Of a DNA stretch of 57,197 bases, positions 16,442 to 25,284 are shown in pieces. The position numbers and the translations under genes were made by a program. The first letter of the stretch is position 1. Each line of letters begins with the position of its first letter. Origin of the DNA: Planosporangium mesophilum (lineage in GTDB: Bacteria; Actinomycetota; Actinomycetes; Mycobacteriales; Micromonosporaceae); contig NZ_BOON01000061.1 of the NCBI RefSeq assembly GCF_016863255.1, positions 1-57,197 on the forward strand, read 5' to 3'. The notes under the pieces were generated by a model. The model saw only the letters and a program-made list of their open reading frames with translations, ran no database searches and had not been told where the DNA came from.

Positions 16442-17065
16442 ATGGCCGAGCCCGACCCGCCCCGGGCGGAGCAGCGTCGCACCTGGCGCTCGCCCGACCG
16501 GCGCGACGAGATCCTCCGCGCCGCCTTCGCACTGTTCGCCGAGCGCGGCTACCGGGGCACCTCGCTGGCCGCCGTCGCCGACCGTGCCGGGCTGAGCCAG
16601 CCGGGGCTGCTGCACCACTTCCCCGGCAAGGAGGCGCTGCTCGCCGGCGTACTCCAGATGTACGAGAAGATCGACGCCGGGCGACTGTTCACCGGCCCCA
16701 CTGCCACCACGGCCACCGAGACGTCACTGGACCGGCTGGCCGAGGTGATCGAGTACAACGCGTCCCGGCCCGACGCCGTCCGGGCGCTCGCCGTCCTCGC
16801 GGCCGAGAGCGTCACCTCCGACCACCCCGCCCGGGCCTTCTTCGTCGAGCGGTACGCCGAATTCCGGAAGGGCGCGGCGCGGGCACTGGAGGCCGAGTTC
16901 AAACGACGCGGGCAACTCACTTCCGAACAGGCCGCCGCCCTGACCATCGCCGTCCTGGACGGCCTGCACCTGCAGTGGCTGCTCCAGCCGGACGAGATCG
17001 ACGTGCCGGACCTGTTCACGGCGTTCCTGTCCCTGCTGCGCCAGCGACCGATTGACAACAACTGA
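16442..17065 (+). CDS. TetR-family transcriptional regulator
   Basis: 207-residue regulator with a canonical N-terminal TetR helix-turn-helix: RRDEILRAAFALFAERGYRGTSLAAVADRAGLSQPGLLHHFPGKEALL. The C-terminal part is a helical ligand-binding domain with the TetR_C_6-like pattern (WLLQPDEIDVPDLFTAFL near the end). The ATG at 16442 follows GGAGG. It is divergent from the MFS gene and lies 50 bp upstream of the co-oriented sugar ABC operon, so it could regulate either or both. The triple 18-bp repeat in its leader is the best candidate for an autoregulatory site. Confidence 0.88.
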   Translation: MAEPDPPRAEQRRTWRSPDRRDEILRAAFALFAERGYRGTSLAAVADRAGLSQPGLLHHFPGKEALLAGVLQMYEKIDAGRLFTGPTATTATETSLDRLAEVIEYNASRPDAVRALAVLAAESVTSDHPARAFFVERYAEFRKGAARALEAEFKRRGQLTSEQAAALTIAVLDGLHLQWLLQPDEIDVPDLFTAFLSLLRQRPIDNN

Positions 17066-17115
17066 TCGACATGGGTAGATGACCAACGGATAACGTCGTC
17101 GCTCGGGGACGCGAG

Positions 17116-17901
17116 GTGGTGTGCGTGCCGGATCCGCCATCGCCCGCGCTGCTGTCCGCCGCCGGCGTCGTCAAGCGCTTCGGCCACGTACAGGCCCTCC
17201 GCGGTGCGGCGTTCGACGCCTACGCCGGTGAGGTCGTCGCCCTGATCGGCGACAACGGCGCCGGCAAGAGCACCCTCGTGAAGGTGCTCTCCGGCGCCCT
17301 GCGGCCCGACGCCGGCTCGATGACCCTGGGTGGCGAACCGCTCGACCTGCGCGACCCGCTTGACGCCCAACGGCTCGGCATCGAGACCGTGTACCAGGAC
17401 CTGGCGCTCGCGTACGACCTCGACGCCGCGGCGAACCTGCACCTCGGCCGGGAGACGCTGCGCCGGCCGCCGCTGGGCTGGCTCGGCATGCTCGACAAGG
17501 ACGCGATGCGCGCCGGCGCGGTCGAGGCGTTCCGGAGCCTGCGGATCACACTGCCGGACGTGACCGTACCGGTCCGGTCGCTCTCCGGTGGGCAGCGGCA
17601 GTGCGTGGCGGTGGCCCGCGCGGTGGCCTGGGCGACCAGGGTCGTGTTCATGGACGAGCCCACCGCCGCGCTCGGCGTGGTGCAGCGCCGCCAGGTACTC
17701 GACGTCATCCGTCGGGTCCGGGACCGGGGCGTCGCCGTCGTACTGATCAGCCACAACCTGCCCGAGGTGCTGGCCGTCGCCGACCGGGTCGAGGTGCTGC
17801 GGCTGGGCCGGCGGGTGGCCCGGTACGCCAGCGCCGACGCCTCCGTGAAGGACCTGGTACGCGCGATGACCGGCGCCGTGACGACCGAGGACCCGCCATG
17901 A
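17116..17901 (+). CDS. Sugar ABC transporter ATP-binding protein
   Basis: 261-residue ATPase with one ABC domain: Walker A GDNGAGKST, signature LSGGQRQ, Walker B VVFMDEPTAAL and the switch His in LISHN. It belongs to the carbohydrate CUT2-like group, but is half the size of RbsA, which has two ABC domains; one-domain forms such as FrcA are known. Several GTG codons lie close together (17116, 17119, 17125); none has a strong ribosome site, so the exact start is uncertain. It overlaps the permease by four bases (ATGA), giving translational coupling. Confidence 0.88.
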   Translation: MVCVPDPPSPALLSAAGVVKRFGHVQALRGAAFDAYAGEVVALIGDNGAGKSTLVKVLSGALRPDAGSMTLGGEPLDLRDPLDAQRLGIETVYQDLALAYDLDAAANLHLGRETLRRPPLGWLGMLDKDAMRAGAVEAFRSLRITLPDVTVPVRSLSGGQRQCVAVARAVAWATRVVFMDEPTAALGVVQRRQVLDVIRRVRDRGVAVVLISHNLPEVLAVADRVEVLRLGRRVARYASADASVKDLVRAMTGAVTTEDPP

Positions 17902-18926
17902 CGCGGCCGTCCGTTGCGGACATCGAGCCGGTCGGGCCGGCCGGGCAGCGCGGCCGGTTGGCGCGGCTGGCGCGTACCAATGTGGTCTGGACGCTCGGTG
18001 TCCTGGTCGGCCTGGCGGCGGTCTTCGCCGCCCTGCGGCCGGAGGCGTTCGCCGGCCCGTTCAACATCCGCACCATCTTCATCAACGCGGCCATCCCGGT
18101 GGTGCTGGCGGTGGGCATGACCTTCGTCATCATCACCGGGGGCATCGACCTGTCGGTCGGCTCGGTCCTGGTCTTCTCCGGCGTCGTGGCGGCGAAGGTG
18201 ATGGCCGCGAACGGCGCCGCCGACGCCGACTGGACCGTCATCGCGCTCGGCTCGGTGGCCGGCGTGGCGGCAGGCACCGGCTGGGGCCTGGTCAACGGCC
18301 TGCTCGTCACCAAGGGACGGATCCCGCCGCTGATCGCCACGCTCGGGACGCTGGGCATGGCGCTGGGGCTGGCCCAGGTCGCCACGGACGGCTCCGACCT
18401 CGGCGCTCCCCGCCGGCTCACCGACGTCGTCGGCAACCACCTGATCGCCCGCCAACTCCCGGTCCTCGCGCTGGTGGCCGCGGCGGTCGCCGTGGTCTTC
18501 GGCTGGCTGCTGGCCGCCACCCGGTTCGGGCGGCACACGTACGCCGTCGGCTCCAACCCCGAGGCCGCCCGGCGGGTCGGGATCAGGGTCGACCGGCACC
18601 TGATCCGGGTGTACGCGCTGTCCGGCCTGCTGGCCGGTGTGGCGGGAGTGCTCAACCTGGCGAAGTTCTCGAGCACCACCATCGCCAGCCACACCGAGGA
18701 CAACCTGAGCGCCATCGCGGGCGCCGTCCTCGGTGGTACCAGCCTGTTCGGCGGCTCCGGGACCATCGCCGGGACCGTCGTGGGCGTCCTCATCCCGGTC
18801 GTCGTCAACGACGGCCTGATCATCCTCGGCGTGCAGCAGTTCTGGCTGTTCGTCGCGGTCGGTGCGGTCCTCGTCGTCGCCGTCTTCTTCGACCAGTTGC
18901 GGCGCCGACTGCGGGACCGGGACTGA
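17898..18926 (+). CDS. Sugar ABC transporter permease (RbsC-like)
   Basis: 342-residue inner-membrane permease of the BPD_transp_2/RbsC family, with about ten hydrophobic helices. Family hallmarks are GMTFVIITGGIDLSVGSVL and AGAVLGGTSLFGGSGTIAGTVVG. The ATG at 17898 overlaps the ATPase stop. Typical ribose/galactose/xylose-type uptake permease; the sugar is not determined. It pairs with the ATPase before it and the lipoprotein after it. Confidence 0.92.
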   Translation: MTRPSVADIEPVGPAGQRGRLARLARTNVVWTLGVLVGLAAVFAALRPEAFAGPFNIRTIFINAAIPVVLAVGMTFVIITGGIDLSVGSVLVFSGVVAAKVMAANGAADADWTVIALGSVAGVAAGTGWGLVNGLLVTKGRIPPLIATLGTLGMALGLAQVATDGSDLGAPRRLTDVVGNHLIARQLPVLALVAAAVAVVFGWLLAATRFGRHTYAVGSNPEAARRVGIRVDRHLIRVYALSGLLAGVAGVLNLAKFSSTTIASHTEDNLSAIAGAVLGGTSLFGGSGTIAGTVVGVLIPVVVNDGLIILGVQQFWLFVAVGAVLVVAVFFDQLRRRLRDRD

Positions 18927-18969
18927 GTCGACCGCTCCAGCAGAAGGTCTGAATAGTTAAGGAGGGGCC

Positions 18970-19959
18970 ATGCGGACCAACCGAACCCTGGCCACCCTCG
19001 CCGTCGCCGTCCTGGCCGTGGCCGCGTCAACCGTGGCCGGCTGCGGCAACGCCGACGACAGCGGCGGCAGCGGCGGCAGCGGGAAGAAGAAGATCACCCT
19101 CATCCAGGGCGTGGCCAACGAGCCGTTCTACACCTCGATGTACTGCGGGGCGAAGGACGAGGCCGCCACGCTGGACGTGGACCTCGAGGTGACCGCCGCC
19201 GCGAAGTGGGACGTGGCCCAGCAGACCACGGTGGCGAACGCGGTGACCGCCAAGCGCCCGGACGCGGTGCTCATCGCGCCCGTCGACAAGGAGGCGATGG
19301 CCGGCCCGGTCCGACTGCTCGCCGGCAGCGGCAGCAAGGTGATCTTCGTCGACACCGAGCTGTCCGACACCTCCCTCGGACTGTCGCGGGTCGCCTCGGA
19401 CAACCGGCTGGGCGGCCACCTCGGCGCGAAGTCGCTGGCCCGGCTCGTGGGCGACAAGGGCAAGGTACTGGTACTCGCCCCGGCCCGCGGCATCGCCACC
19501 ACCGACGACCGGGTGGCGGGCTTCAAGGCCGAACTGGCCGCCCATCCCGGCGTCGCGCTCATCTCCGAGCAGTATCCGGGAGACGACGCCGCGAAGGCCC
19601 AGGCGGTGGTCTCGGCGACCTTGGCCGCCCACCCCGACCTCGCCGGGATCTTCGCCGCCAACCTGGTGACCGGCGAGGGCGCCGCCAGCGCGCTCAAGTC
19701 GGCCGGCCGGACCGGTGCGGTCAAGCTCGTCGAGTTCGACGCGAGCCCCGCCCAGGTCGAGGCACTGAAGGCGGGCGCCATCCAGGCGCTGATCAGCCAG
19801 GAGCCGCTCGACATCGGCCGGCAGGGGGTACGGCAGGCGGTCAACGCGCTGGACGGCAAGCCGGTACAGGCCCGGATCAGCACCCAGCTCGTCGAGGTCA
19901 CCAAGGACAACCTGAACGACCCGAAGGTCGCGCAGTACCTGTACCGCAGCACGTGCTGA
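18970..19959 (+). CDS. Sugar ABC transporter substrate-binding lipoprotein (RbsB-like)
   Basis: 329-residue periplasmic-binding-fold lipoprotein. The signal peptide ends in the lipobox VAGC (Cys about residue 22), followed by a Gly/Ser linker that tethers it to the outer face of the membrane. The body is of the type 1 (LacI/RbsB) fold: KKITLIQGVANEPFYTSM, PDAVLIAPVDKEAM, and GIFAANLVTGEGAASALK. The start is set by a very strong GGAGGGG site eight bases upstream. It lies 43 bp after the permease in the same operon and sets substrate specificity, probably for a pentose or hexose. Confidence 0.9.
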   Translation: MRTNRTLATLAVAVLAVAASTVAGCGNADDSGGSGGSGKKKITLIQGVANEPFYTSMYCGAKDEAATLDVDLEVTAAAKWDVAQQTTVANAVTAKRPDAVLIAPVDKEAMAGPVRLLAGSGSKVIFVDTELSDTSLGLSRVASDNRLGGHLGAKSLARLVGDKGKVLVLAPARGIATTDDRVAGFKAELAAHPGVALISEQYPGDDAAKAQAVVSATLAAHPDLAGIFAANLVTGEGAASALKSAGRTGAVKLVEFDASPAQVEALKAGAIQALISQEPLDIGRQGVRQAVNALDGKPVQARISTQLVEVTKDNLNDPKVAQYLYRSTC

Positions 19960-20045
19960 TCCTATATAGAGAGATTGCTGTCCCAATAATCGGAACACGG
20001 CTGCTACCGTCGAGGCATCGGACCGACTCGACGAGGAGCACCACG

Positions 20046-20846
20046 ATGCACGCCGTCTACACCCATGGACACCACGAGTCCGTGCTGCGCTCGCACCGGT
20101 GGCGCACCGCCGAGAACTCGGCCGGGTACCTCCTGCCGCACCTGACGCCCGGAGCGTCTGTGCTCGACGTCGGTTGCGGACCGGGCACCATCACCGCTGA
20201 CCTGGCCGCCCGCGTCGCGCCCGGCCGGGTCACCGCGGTCGAGGTGACCGCCGACGCCCTCGAACTGGCCCGGGCCGAGGCGACCGCGCGCGGCCGTTCG
20301 AACATCGACTTCGTCGTCGCCGATGTGCACGCGTTGGATTTCCCCGACGACACGTTCGACGTCGTGCACGCCCACCAGGTCCTCCAGCACGTCGCCGACC
20401 CGGTGCGGGCGCTGGGCGAGATGCGTCGGGTGTGTCGGCCGGGCGGCGTCGTGGCGGCCCGCGACAGCGACTACGCGGCGTTCGCCTGGTACCCGGGCGT
20501 GCCGGAGCTGGACGAGTGGATGGACCTGTACCAGCGGGTCACCCGGGCCAACGGCGGCGAGCCGGACGCCGGCCGGCGGATGCTGGCCTGGGCGCACGCC
20601 GCCGGGTTCGCCGACGTCACCGCGACGTCGTCGACCTGGTGCTTCGCCACCCCCTCAGACCGCAGCTGGTGGGGCGGGATGTGGGCCGAGCGGATCCTGA
20701 AGTCCGACATGGCCCGGCAGGCCCTCGCGTCCGGAGCGGCCACAATGGATGATCTGGACCGCATCTCGGACGGTTGGCGGACCTGGGCCGCCGACGACGA
20801 CGGCTGGTTCTCGCTGGCGCACGGCGAAATCATCTGCCGGGCCTGA
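20046..20846 (+). CDS. Class I SAM-dependent methyltransferase (UbiE-like)
   Basis: 266-residue methyltransferase. The SAM-binding motif I is VLDVGCGPGT (about residues 39-48), followed by the acidic AVEVTADAL (motif post-I), FVVADVHALDFPDDTFDVVHAHQVLQH (motif II/III) and RVCRPGGVV. These are the Methyltransf_11/25 family blocks. The acceptor is unknown; small-molecule methylation is likely. The ATG at 20046 follows GAGGAG. It is 86 bp from the ABC operon, with an AT-rich TATATAGAG stretch between them that may hold its promoter, so it is probably separate from the transporter. Confidence 0.85.
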   Translation: MHAVYTHGHHESVLRSHRWRTAENSAGYLLPHLTPGASVLDVGCGPGTITADLAARVAPGRVTAVEVTADALELARAEATARGRSNIDFVVADVHALDFPDDTFDVVHAHQVLQHVADPVRALGEMRRVCRPGGVVAARDSDYAAFAWYPGVPELDEWMDLYQRVTRANGGEPDAGRRMLAWAHAAGFADVTATSSTWCFATPSDRSWWGGMWAERILKSDMARQALASGAATMDDLDRISDGWRTWAADDDGWFSLAHGEIICRA

Positions 20847-20849
20847 CCG

Positions 20850-20951
20850 TCCCGCGGCGCCCGTCGCCACCGCCGCCACGGAAACCCCGAACGACAGGCC
20901 CGCCTGCACGAAGAAGGCCGTCGTGGTCTTGCGCTGTATCGGTGTGGACAT
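20850..20951 (-). pseudogene. Remnant of a yiaA/yiaB-family membrane protein gene
   Basis: Reading down from 20951 the first about 33 codons give MSTPIQRKTTTAFFVQAGLS then FGVSVAAVATG, which is the start of the small YiaA/YiaB two-helix membrane protein family. The second half of the family domain (the LPVDxWVRAF... and LAKCVRD regions as I remember them) is missing. Sequence beyond about 20852 runs antisense into the methyltransferase gene. It looks like a gene cut off by a rearrangement. Confidence 0.6.
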
Positions 20952-21284
20952 GCCGACAGCGTGCCGGTTGTCGCGGAGCGCGCGCCTGAGTACGGATACC
21001 TAGGCGCCGCAACGCTTTCGACTCAACTCCGAGCGGGTCTCCCATACCAAAGCGCGCCACGGGAGTCGACAGGTCGCGGCACAGATTCATCCTATGGCAA
21101 AGGCCACAGTAGCCCGGCGACCCGGGCAACCGACTGACCTGCGGCGATACCGGCCGCAAGTGGATCATGACGCATTGCCATCGACGGGTCACGGTGGTTG
21201 ACTTCATGATCGTGTCAGAGCACGTGATCGGGTACAGGTCCGTAACACCATGAAACAAACCGTTATGCACGTCGAGGCCACCCG
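20952..21284. other. 333-bp intergenic region before the conservon
   Basis: Must hold the promoter of the conservon operon. TTGACT occurs at 21198-21203 but without a convincing -10 at normal spacing. GATCATGA near 21163 and TCATGATC near 21204 are inverted to each other. No gene is seen. Confidence 0.35.
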
Positions 21285-22580
21285 ATGAGCCGGCGACTCA
21301 CGTGGCGCCAGCGGATGGCCCGCCGGCTGGACCCGACCCTCGAGCCGATGCCTTCGCCCCGCGTGATCGATGCGCCGCCGCCCCGCCCGCACGACGACCG
21401 CGCCCAGAACCTGTGGCCCGCGATCTGTGAGCAGTTCGCGCTGCGCGTACTCGCCACGGCGTACCAGATGGGCAGTCACCTGGAGGCGGCCGAGTCCGAG
21501 GAGCAGGACGAGGAGCGGCTGGAGAAGCTGTACCGGATCGACCACGCGAACACGCGGATCCGGCGGCAGGCGGAGAACCTCCAGGTCCTGCTGGGCCGCA
21601 GGGTCGACGACGCGGGCAGCCAGGTGACGTCGCTGGTGGACGCGGTCCGGGCCGCTACCTCGGCGATCGAGCACTACTCGCGTGTCCACGTCGGACGTAC
21701 CGTCGACCTGGCCGTGGTGGAGTTCGCCGCCGACGACGTGATCCGGGTCCTGACCGAACTGCTCGACAACGCGACCCGGTTCTCCCCACCGACCTCGAAC
21801 GTGATCGTGTCGGCGTACCTCACCGAACAGGGCAGCGTGCTGCTGCGGATCGAGGACTCCGGGGTCGGCATCAAGCCCGACCAGCTACCCGCGCTCAACG
21901 CGATGCTCGCCGGCTCCGTGCCGCCACCGCTCCACGGGGACCTCGCCGCACACCTGGGCCTGGTCGTCGTGTCGCGACTGGCGCTCGCCAACCGACTGCG
22001 GGTCCACCTCACCAACCGGCAGACGGGCGGGACGACCGCGACCGTACTGATCCCCGACGCCCTGCTGTGCGAGGTCGCCCCGGCCGCCGCGCCGGTGCCC
22101 GGTCCGGGTCCGGCGCCCGTGCGCGACGTACCCGTTCGCGACGTGCCCGTTCGCGACGTGCCCCGTACGGCGAGGCCCGCCCACCGGATGCCGACCAGCG
22201 GCAGCCCGTACCAGGCGCCGCCACCCTCGCATCTCATGCTGGTCAACGGGCAGCCGCCCGAGGACGGCGGCCGCCACGGCAGGCGGGACCTCGTCACCGG
22301 CGCTGGCCTGCCCCGCCGCGTACGCGAGAGCCTGCGCGGCGAGTCCGGGCAGCAGCCCGGCGCGGTCCACCCGTTCCCGCCCGCCATCCCCGAGTCCCGC
22401 ATCTCGCCGGAGTTCCGCACCCCGCCGGCGTCCGAACTGGACCGGGACGCATGGCCCGACGAGACCGCTGACTTCGCCGCCGGCATCAACGATTTCGCCG
22501 CCGGCATCAACGGTGCGGCCGCCGGCACCTCCGACGCTCAACTGCCCTCCCCCGACGAGCAAGCCGAAGGACACCCCTGA
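21285..22580 (+). CDS. Conservon protein CvnA-like: cytosolic sensor-kinase-like ATPase
   Basis: 431-residue protein, first gene of a conservon, the four-gene actinobacterial module thought to act like a G-protein-coupled signalling complex. It has a His-containing helix LYRIDHANTRIRRQAENL followed by a HATPase_c domain with LTELLDNATRFSPP (N box), RIEDSGVGI (G1) and HLGLVVVSRLA (G2). Unlike classical CvnA it has no transmembrane or extracellular sensor part, so it should be cytosolic. After about residue 270 it is a disordered tail with three PVRDV repeats and two DFAAGIN-like repeats. The ATG at 21285 has no strong ribosome site. It overlaps the roadblock gene by one base. Confidence 0.85.
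   Translation: MSRRLTWRQRMARRLDPTLEPMPSPRVIDAPPPRPHDDRAQNLWPAICEQFALRVLATAYQMGSHLEAAESEEQDEERLEKLYRIDHANTRIRRQAENLQVLLGRRVDDAGSQVTSLVDAVRAATSAIEHYSRVHVGRTVDLAVVEFAADDVIRVLTELLDNATRFSPPTSNVIVSAYLTEQGSVLLRIEDSGVGIKPDQLPALNAMLAGSVPPPLHGDLAAHLGLVVVSRLALANRLRVHLTNRQTGGTTATVLIPDALLCEVAPAAAPVPGPGPAPVRDVPVRDVPVRDVPRTARPAHRMPTSGSPYQAPPPSHLMLVNGQPPEDGGRHGRRDLVTGAGLPRRVRESLRGESGQQPGAVHPFPPAIPESRISPEFRTPPASELDRDAWPDETADFAAGINDFAAGINGAAAGTSDAQLPSPDEQAEGHP
22116..22160. repeat. Three 15-bp in-frame repeats in the cvnA tail
   Basis: Three units (consensus CCCGTTCGCGACGTG) encode PVRDV pentapeptides in the disordered C-terminal region of the kinase-like protein. Same unit length as the repeats at 4235 and 8711. 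Confidence 0.9.
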
Positions 22581-23044
22581 TGATCCCCTACAGCAGCGGT
22601 GCGTCCGCCCACCCGGCGCCGGTCCGCGGACCGCAGGACTGCGCGTGGCTCGTCCGGCAGTTCGCCGACGAGGTACCCGGCGTCACCCACGCGCTGATCG
22701 TCTCCCTGGACGGCCTGCAGCTCGCCGCGTCCCGGATGGTCCCCCGCGATCTGGGCGACCAGCTCGCCGCGCTCACAGCCGGGCTGCTCAGCATGGCCGA
22801 CCGCAGCTCGGCCCTCCTCGATCTGGGCTCCTCCGAGTACATGACGATCCGGCTGCCGCGCGGGCACCTGCTGTTCATGCGGGTCGGCGAATCGGCGGGC
22901 CTGGCCGTCGCCGCCGCGGTCGGCTGCGACCTGCGGGTCGTCGCGTACCACATGAACCAGTTCGTCGGTGCCGTCGGGCACGTCCTCACCCCCGCGGTGC
23001 GTCACGAGCTGCACCGGATCACCGCCAGCCAGCAGCACCGCTGA
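22580..23044 (+). CDS. Conservon roadblock/LC7 protein (CvnB-like)
   Basis: 154-residue roadblock/LC7 domain protein, related to regulators of small GTPases such as MglB. Typical strands are DCAWLVRQFADEVPGVTHALIVSLDGLQLAAS and HLLFMRVGESAGLAVAAA. The start ATG shares a base with the preceding stop (TGATG), so it is translated with the kinase-like gene. Predicted partner of the conservon GTPase encoded two genes downstream. Confidence 0.92.
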   Translation: MIPYSSGASAHPAPVRGPQDCAWLVRQFADEVPGVTHALIVSLDGLQLAASRMVPRDLGDQLAALTAGLLSMADRSSALLDLGSSEYMTIRLPRGHLLFMRVGESAGLAVAAAVGCDLRVVAYHMNQFVGAVGHVLTPAVRHELHRITASQQHR

Positions 23045-23085
23045 GCAGGCCGAATCCGCAGACCGAAGCCAAGGAGCGAACCACC

Positions 23086-23430
23086 GTGGCCACCACGCAC
23101 TGGAAGGTGCGGCCCTACGTCCTGACCGGCGGACGCACCCGCACCCGACAACCCCTGCTCATCCACACGCTGGTGTCCGCGCCGTCCTACGACGCGGTCT
23201 TCGCGGCGAGCCTGCTGCCCGAGACGCGATCTCTGTACGAGAACGCCCGCGAGGTCAAGTCCGTCGCCGAGCTGTCGGCCTGCTCCGGAATGCCACTCGG
23301 CGTGACCCGGGTCGTCGTCGACGACCTCGTCGCCACCGACCGGCTCGTCGTCCACGTCGACCCGTACAGTTCCCCGTTCGACTTCCGCCTCCTGGAGAGA
23401 CTCCGCGATGGCCTCCGCCAGCTCGCCTGA
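23086..23430 (+). CDS. Conservon DUF742 protein (CvnC-like)
   Basis: 114-residue DUF742 protein with the family opening VRPYVLTGGRTRTRQPLLIHTLV and a winged-helix-like middle (SVAELSACSGMPLGVTRVVVDDLVATDRLVVH). The GTG start at 23086 follows AAGGAG. It overlaps the GTPase gene by 23 nt. Role in the module is thought to be adaptor or DNA-binding, but is not settled. Confidence 0.92.
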   Translation: MATTHWKVRPYVLTGGRTRTRQPLLIHTLVSAPSYDAVFAASLLPETRSLYENAREVKSVAELSACSGMPLGVTRVVVDDLVATDRLVVHVDPYSSPFDFRLLERLRDGLRQLA

Positions 23431-24010
23431 CACCATGCTGACCTCCGCGAAGATCGTCATCGCCGGTGGCTTCGGGGTCGGCAAGACCACCTGTGTCGGC
23501 TCCATCTCCGAGATCCCGCCGATCAACACCGAGGCGTGGATGACCGCGGCCAGCGAACCGGTGGACCGGCTGGATCCGGGCATCGACAAGACCACGACGA
23601 CCGTGGCGATGGACTTCGGCCGGCTGACGATCGGCCAGGACCTGGTGCTGTACCTGTTCGGTACGCCAGGCCAGGCGCGGTTCTGGCCGATGTGGGACGA
23701 CCTGTGCCGGGGCGCGGTCGGCGCGCTCGTACTCTGCGACACCCGGCACCTGGACGCGTCGTTCGCGGCGATGAACTACTTCGAGCAGGACAGCGACGTG
23801 CCCTTCGTGGTCTGCGTCAACCTGTTCGACGGCGTGCTGACACACGACCTCGAGGAGATCCGCGAGGCGCTGGCCCTCTCCCCCGACATACCATTGATAA
23901 CTTGCGATGCCCGGGACCCGTCGTCGGTCGCCCGGGCGCTGATGGCGGTCGTCGAACACACCATGCGGCGTACCGCAGGATCGGCCACGGGCGCCCTCAC
24001 CGCCCGTTAG
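23408..24010 (+). CDS. Conservon small GTPase (CvnD-like)
   Basis: 200-residue Ras-like GTPase of the conservon type. The P loop is GGFGVGKTT, the switch II region is LYLFGTPGQARFWPMWDDL, and the guanine-specificity region is VVCVNLFDG, where the usual NKxD Lys is replaced by Leu as is typical of CvnD proteins. It closes the four-gene module 21285-24010; its nucleotide state is expected to be controlled by the roadblock partner. The start overlaps cvnC by 23 nt. Confidence 0.92.
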   Translation: MASASSPDTMLTSAKIVIAGGFGVGKTTCVGSISEIPPINTEAWMTAASEPVDRLDPGIDKTTTTVAMDFGRLTIGQDLVLYLFGTPGQARFWPMWDDLCRGAVGALVLCDTRHLDASFAAMNYFEQDSDVPFVVCVNLFDGVLTHDLEEIREALALSPDIPLITCDARDPSSVARALMAVVEHTMRRTAGSATGALTAR

Positions 24011-24035
24011 CAAGAACCACCCCCCAGGAGATGGA

Positions 24036-25277
24036 ATGCGCAGAATTCTGATCGTCGGCGCCGGGCAGTCCGGGCTCCAACTCGGGCTGAGCCTGCTCGC
24101 CGAGGGGTACGACGTCACCATCATGTCCGCCCGTACCCCCGACGAGATCCGCCGTGGCTGGGTGATGAGCACCCAGGCCATGTTCGACGTGGCACTGCAG
24201 AGCGAGCGCAAGTACGGCCTGAACCTCTGGGAGGACGAGACCCCGCGGATCGAGGGGCTGCACGTGTCGCTGTCCGCCCCGCCCGGCGAGCGCGCCCTGC
24301 GCATCCCCTGCCCGCTCGACGCGTACGCGCAGAGCACCGACCAGCGCGTCAAGATGGCCGCCTGGCTGGAACTGTTCGAGCAGCGCGGCGGCACCGTCCA
24401 CTACCAGGGCGTCACCACGGCCGACCTGGACGGGCTGACCACCATGGGGCGCTACGACCTCACCATCGTGGCCGCCGGCAAGGGCGACCTGGTCAGCGCG
24501 TTCGACCGCGACCCGGACCGCTCGCCGTACACCGCACCGCAGCGCGGCCTGGCGGTGGCGTACGTGCACGGCATGACGCCGGATCCGACCTGGCCGGTGC
24601 ACCAGGTCAGCTTCAACGCGGTACCCGGGCTCGGCGAGCTGTTCGTCATGCCCAGCTACACCCTGTCCGGGCCGTGCGAGATCCTGTTCTGGGAGACCGT
24701 CCCGGACGGCCCGCTGGACCAGTTCAAGGAGCGCCTGGACCCGGCCGAGCATCTGAAGCGCACCCTCGACCTGATGCGCCGGTACACCCCGTGGATCTAC
24801 GAGCGGGCCCTCGACGTGGAGCTGACCGACGGGCGGGCCACCCTGTCCGGCCGGTACACGCCGACCGTGCGCCGCCCCGTGGCCGACCTTCCCGGCGGCG
24901 GCCTCGCCCTGGGCATGGCCGACGTCGTGGTCGCCAACGACCCCATCACCGGCCAGGGCAGCAACACCGCCGCGAAGTGCGCGTACTCGTACCTCCAGTC
25001 CATCCTGGCCCACGGCGACCAGCCGTTCGACCGGTCCTGGATGGAGCAGACCTTCGAGCTGTTCTGGGAGGGCACCGGCCGGGCGGTGGTCGACTGGACC
25101 AACGCGATGCTCCAGCCGCTGCCCGAGCACGTACAGCAGATCCTGGGCGCCGCCGCCGGCAACCCGACCATCGCACGCCGGTTCGCCAACGGCTTCTCCG
25201 ACCCGAACGACTACCAGCACTGGTTCATGGCGCCCGACAAGGCCGCCGCCTACCTCGCGTCGGTCTCCGCGAGCTGA
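24036..25277 (+). CDS. StyA-like FAD-dependent monooxygenase (styrene/indole monooxygenase family)
   Basis: 413-residue group E flavoprotein monooxygenase. It begins with the FAD-binding fold RRILIVGAGQSGLQLGLSLLAEGYDV. The second flavin contact is GMADVVVANDPITGQGSN, and SMO-family blocks such as GWVMSTQAMFDVAL and RIEGLHVSLS are present. Family members epoxidise styrene or indole-like substrates with FADH2 from a separate reductase (StyB). No reductase gene is in the window. It lies 25 bp after the conservon GTPase with GGAG at 24026-24029, so it is very likely in the same operon. Other conservons are also linked to oxygenases, often P450s. Substrate unknown. Confidence 0.85.
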   Translation: MRRILIVGAGQSGLQLGLSLLAEGYDVTIMSARTPDEIRRGWVMSTQAMFDVALQSERKYGLNLWEDETPRIEGLHVSLSAPPGERALRIPCPLDAYAQSTDQRVKMAAWLELFEQRGGTVHYQGVTTADLDGLTTMGRYDLTIVAAGKGDLVSAFDRDPDRSPYTAPQRGLAVAYVHGMTPDPTWPVHQVSFNAVPGLGELFVMPSYTLSGPCEILFWETVPDGPLDQFKERLDPAEHLKRTLDLMRRYTPWIYERALDVELTDGRATLSGRYTPTVRRPVADLPGGGLALGMADVVVANDPITGQGSNTAAKCAYSYLQSILAHGDQPFDRSWMEQTFELFWEGTGRAVVDWTNAMLQPLPEHVQQILGAAAGNPTIARRFANGFSDPNDYQHWFMAPDKAAAYLASVSAS

Positions 25278-25284
25278 CGCGTCG

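Noticed and set aside
19206-20045. Open frame upstream of the methyltransferase start
   Set aside because: Frame-shifted copy of the lipoprotein gene; the true start is ATG 20046 after GAGGAG.
17116-20846. Treating TetR, ABC transporter and methyltransferase as one biosynthetic cluster
   Set aside because: There is no core biosynthetic enzyme, and the gaps (50 and 86 bp) suggest separate transcription units.
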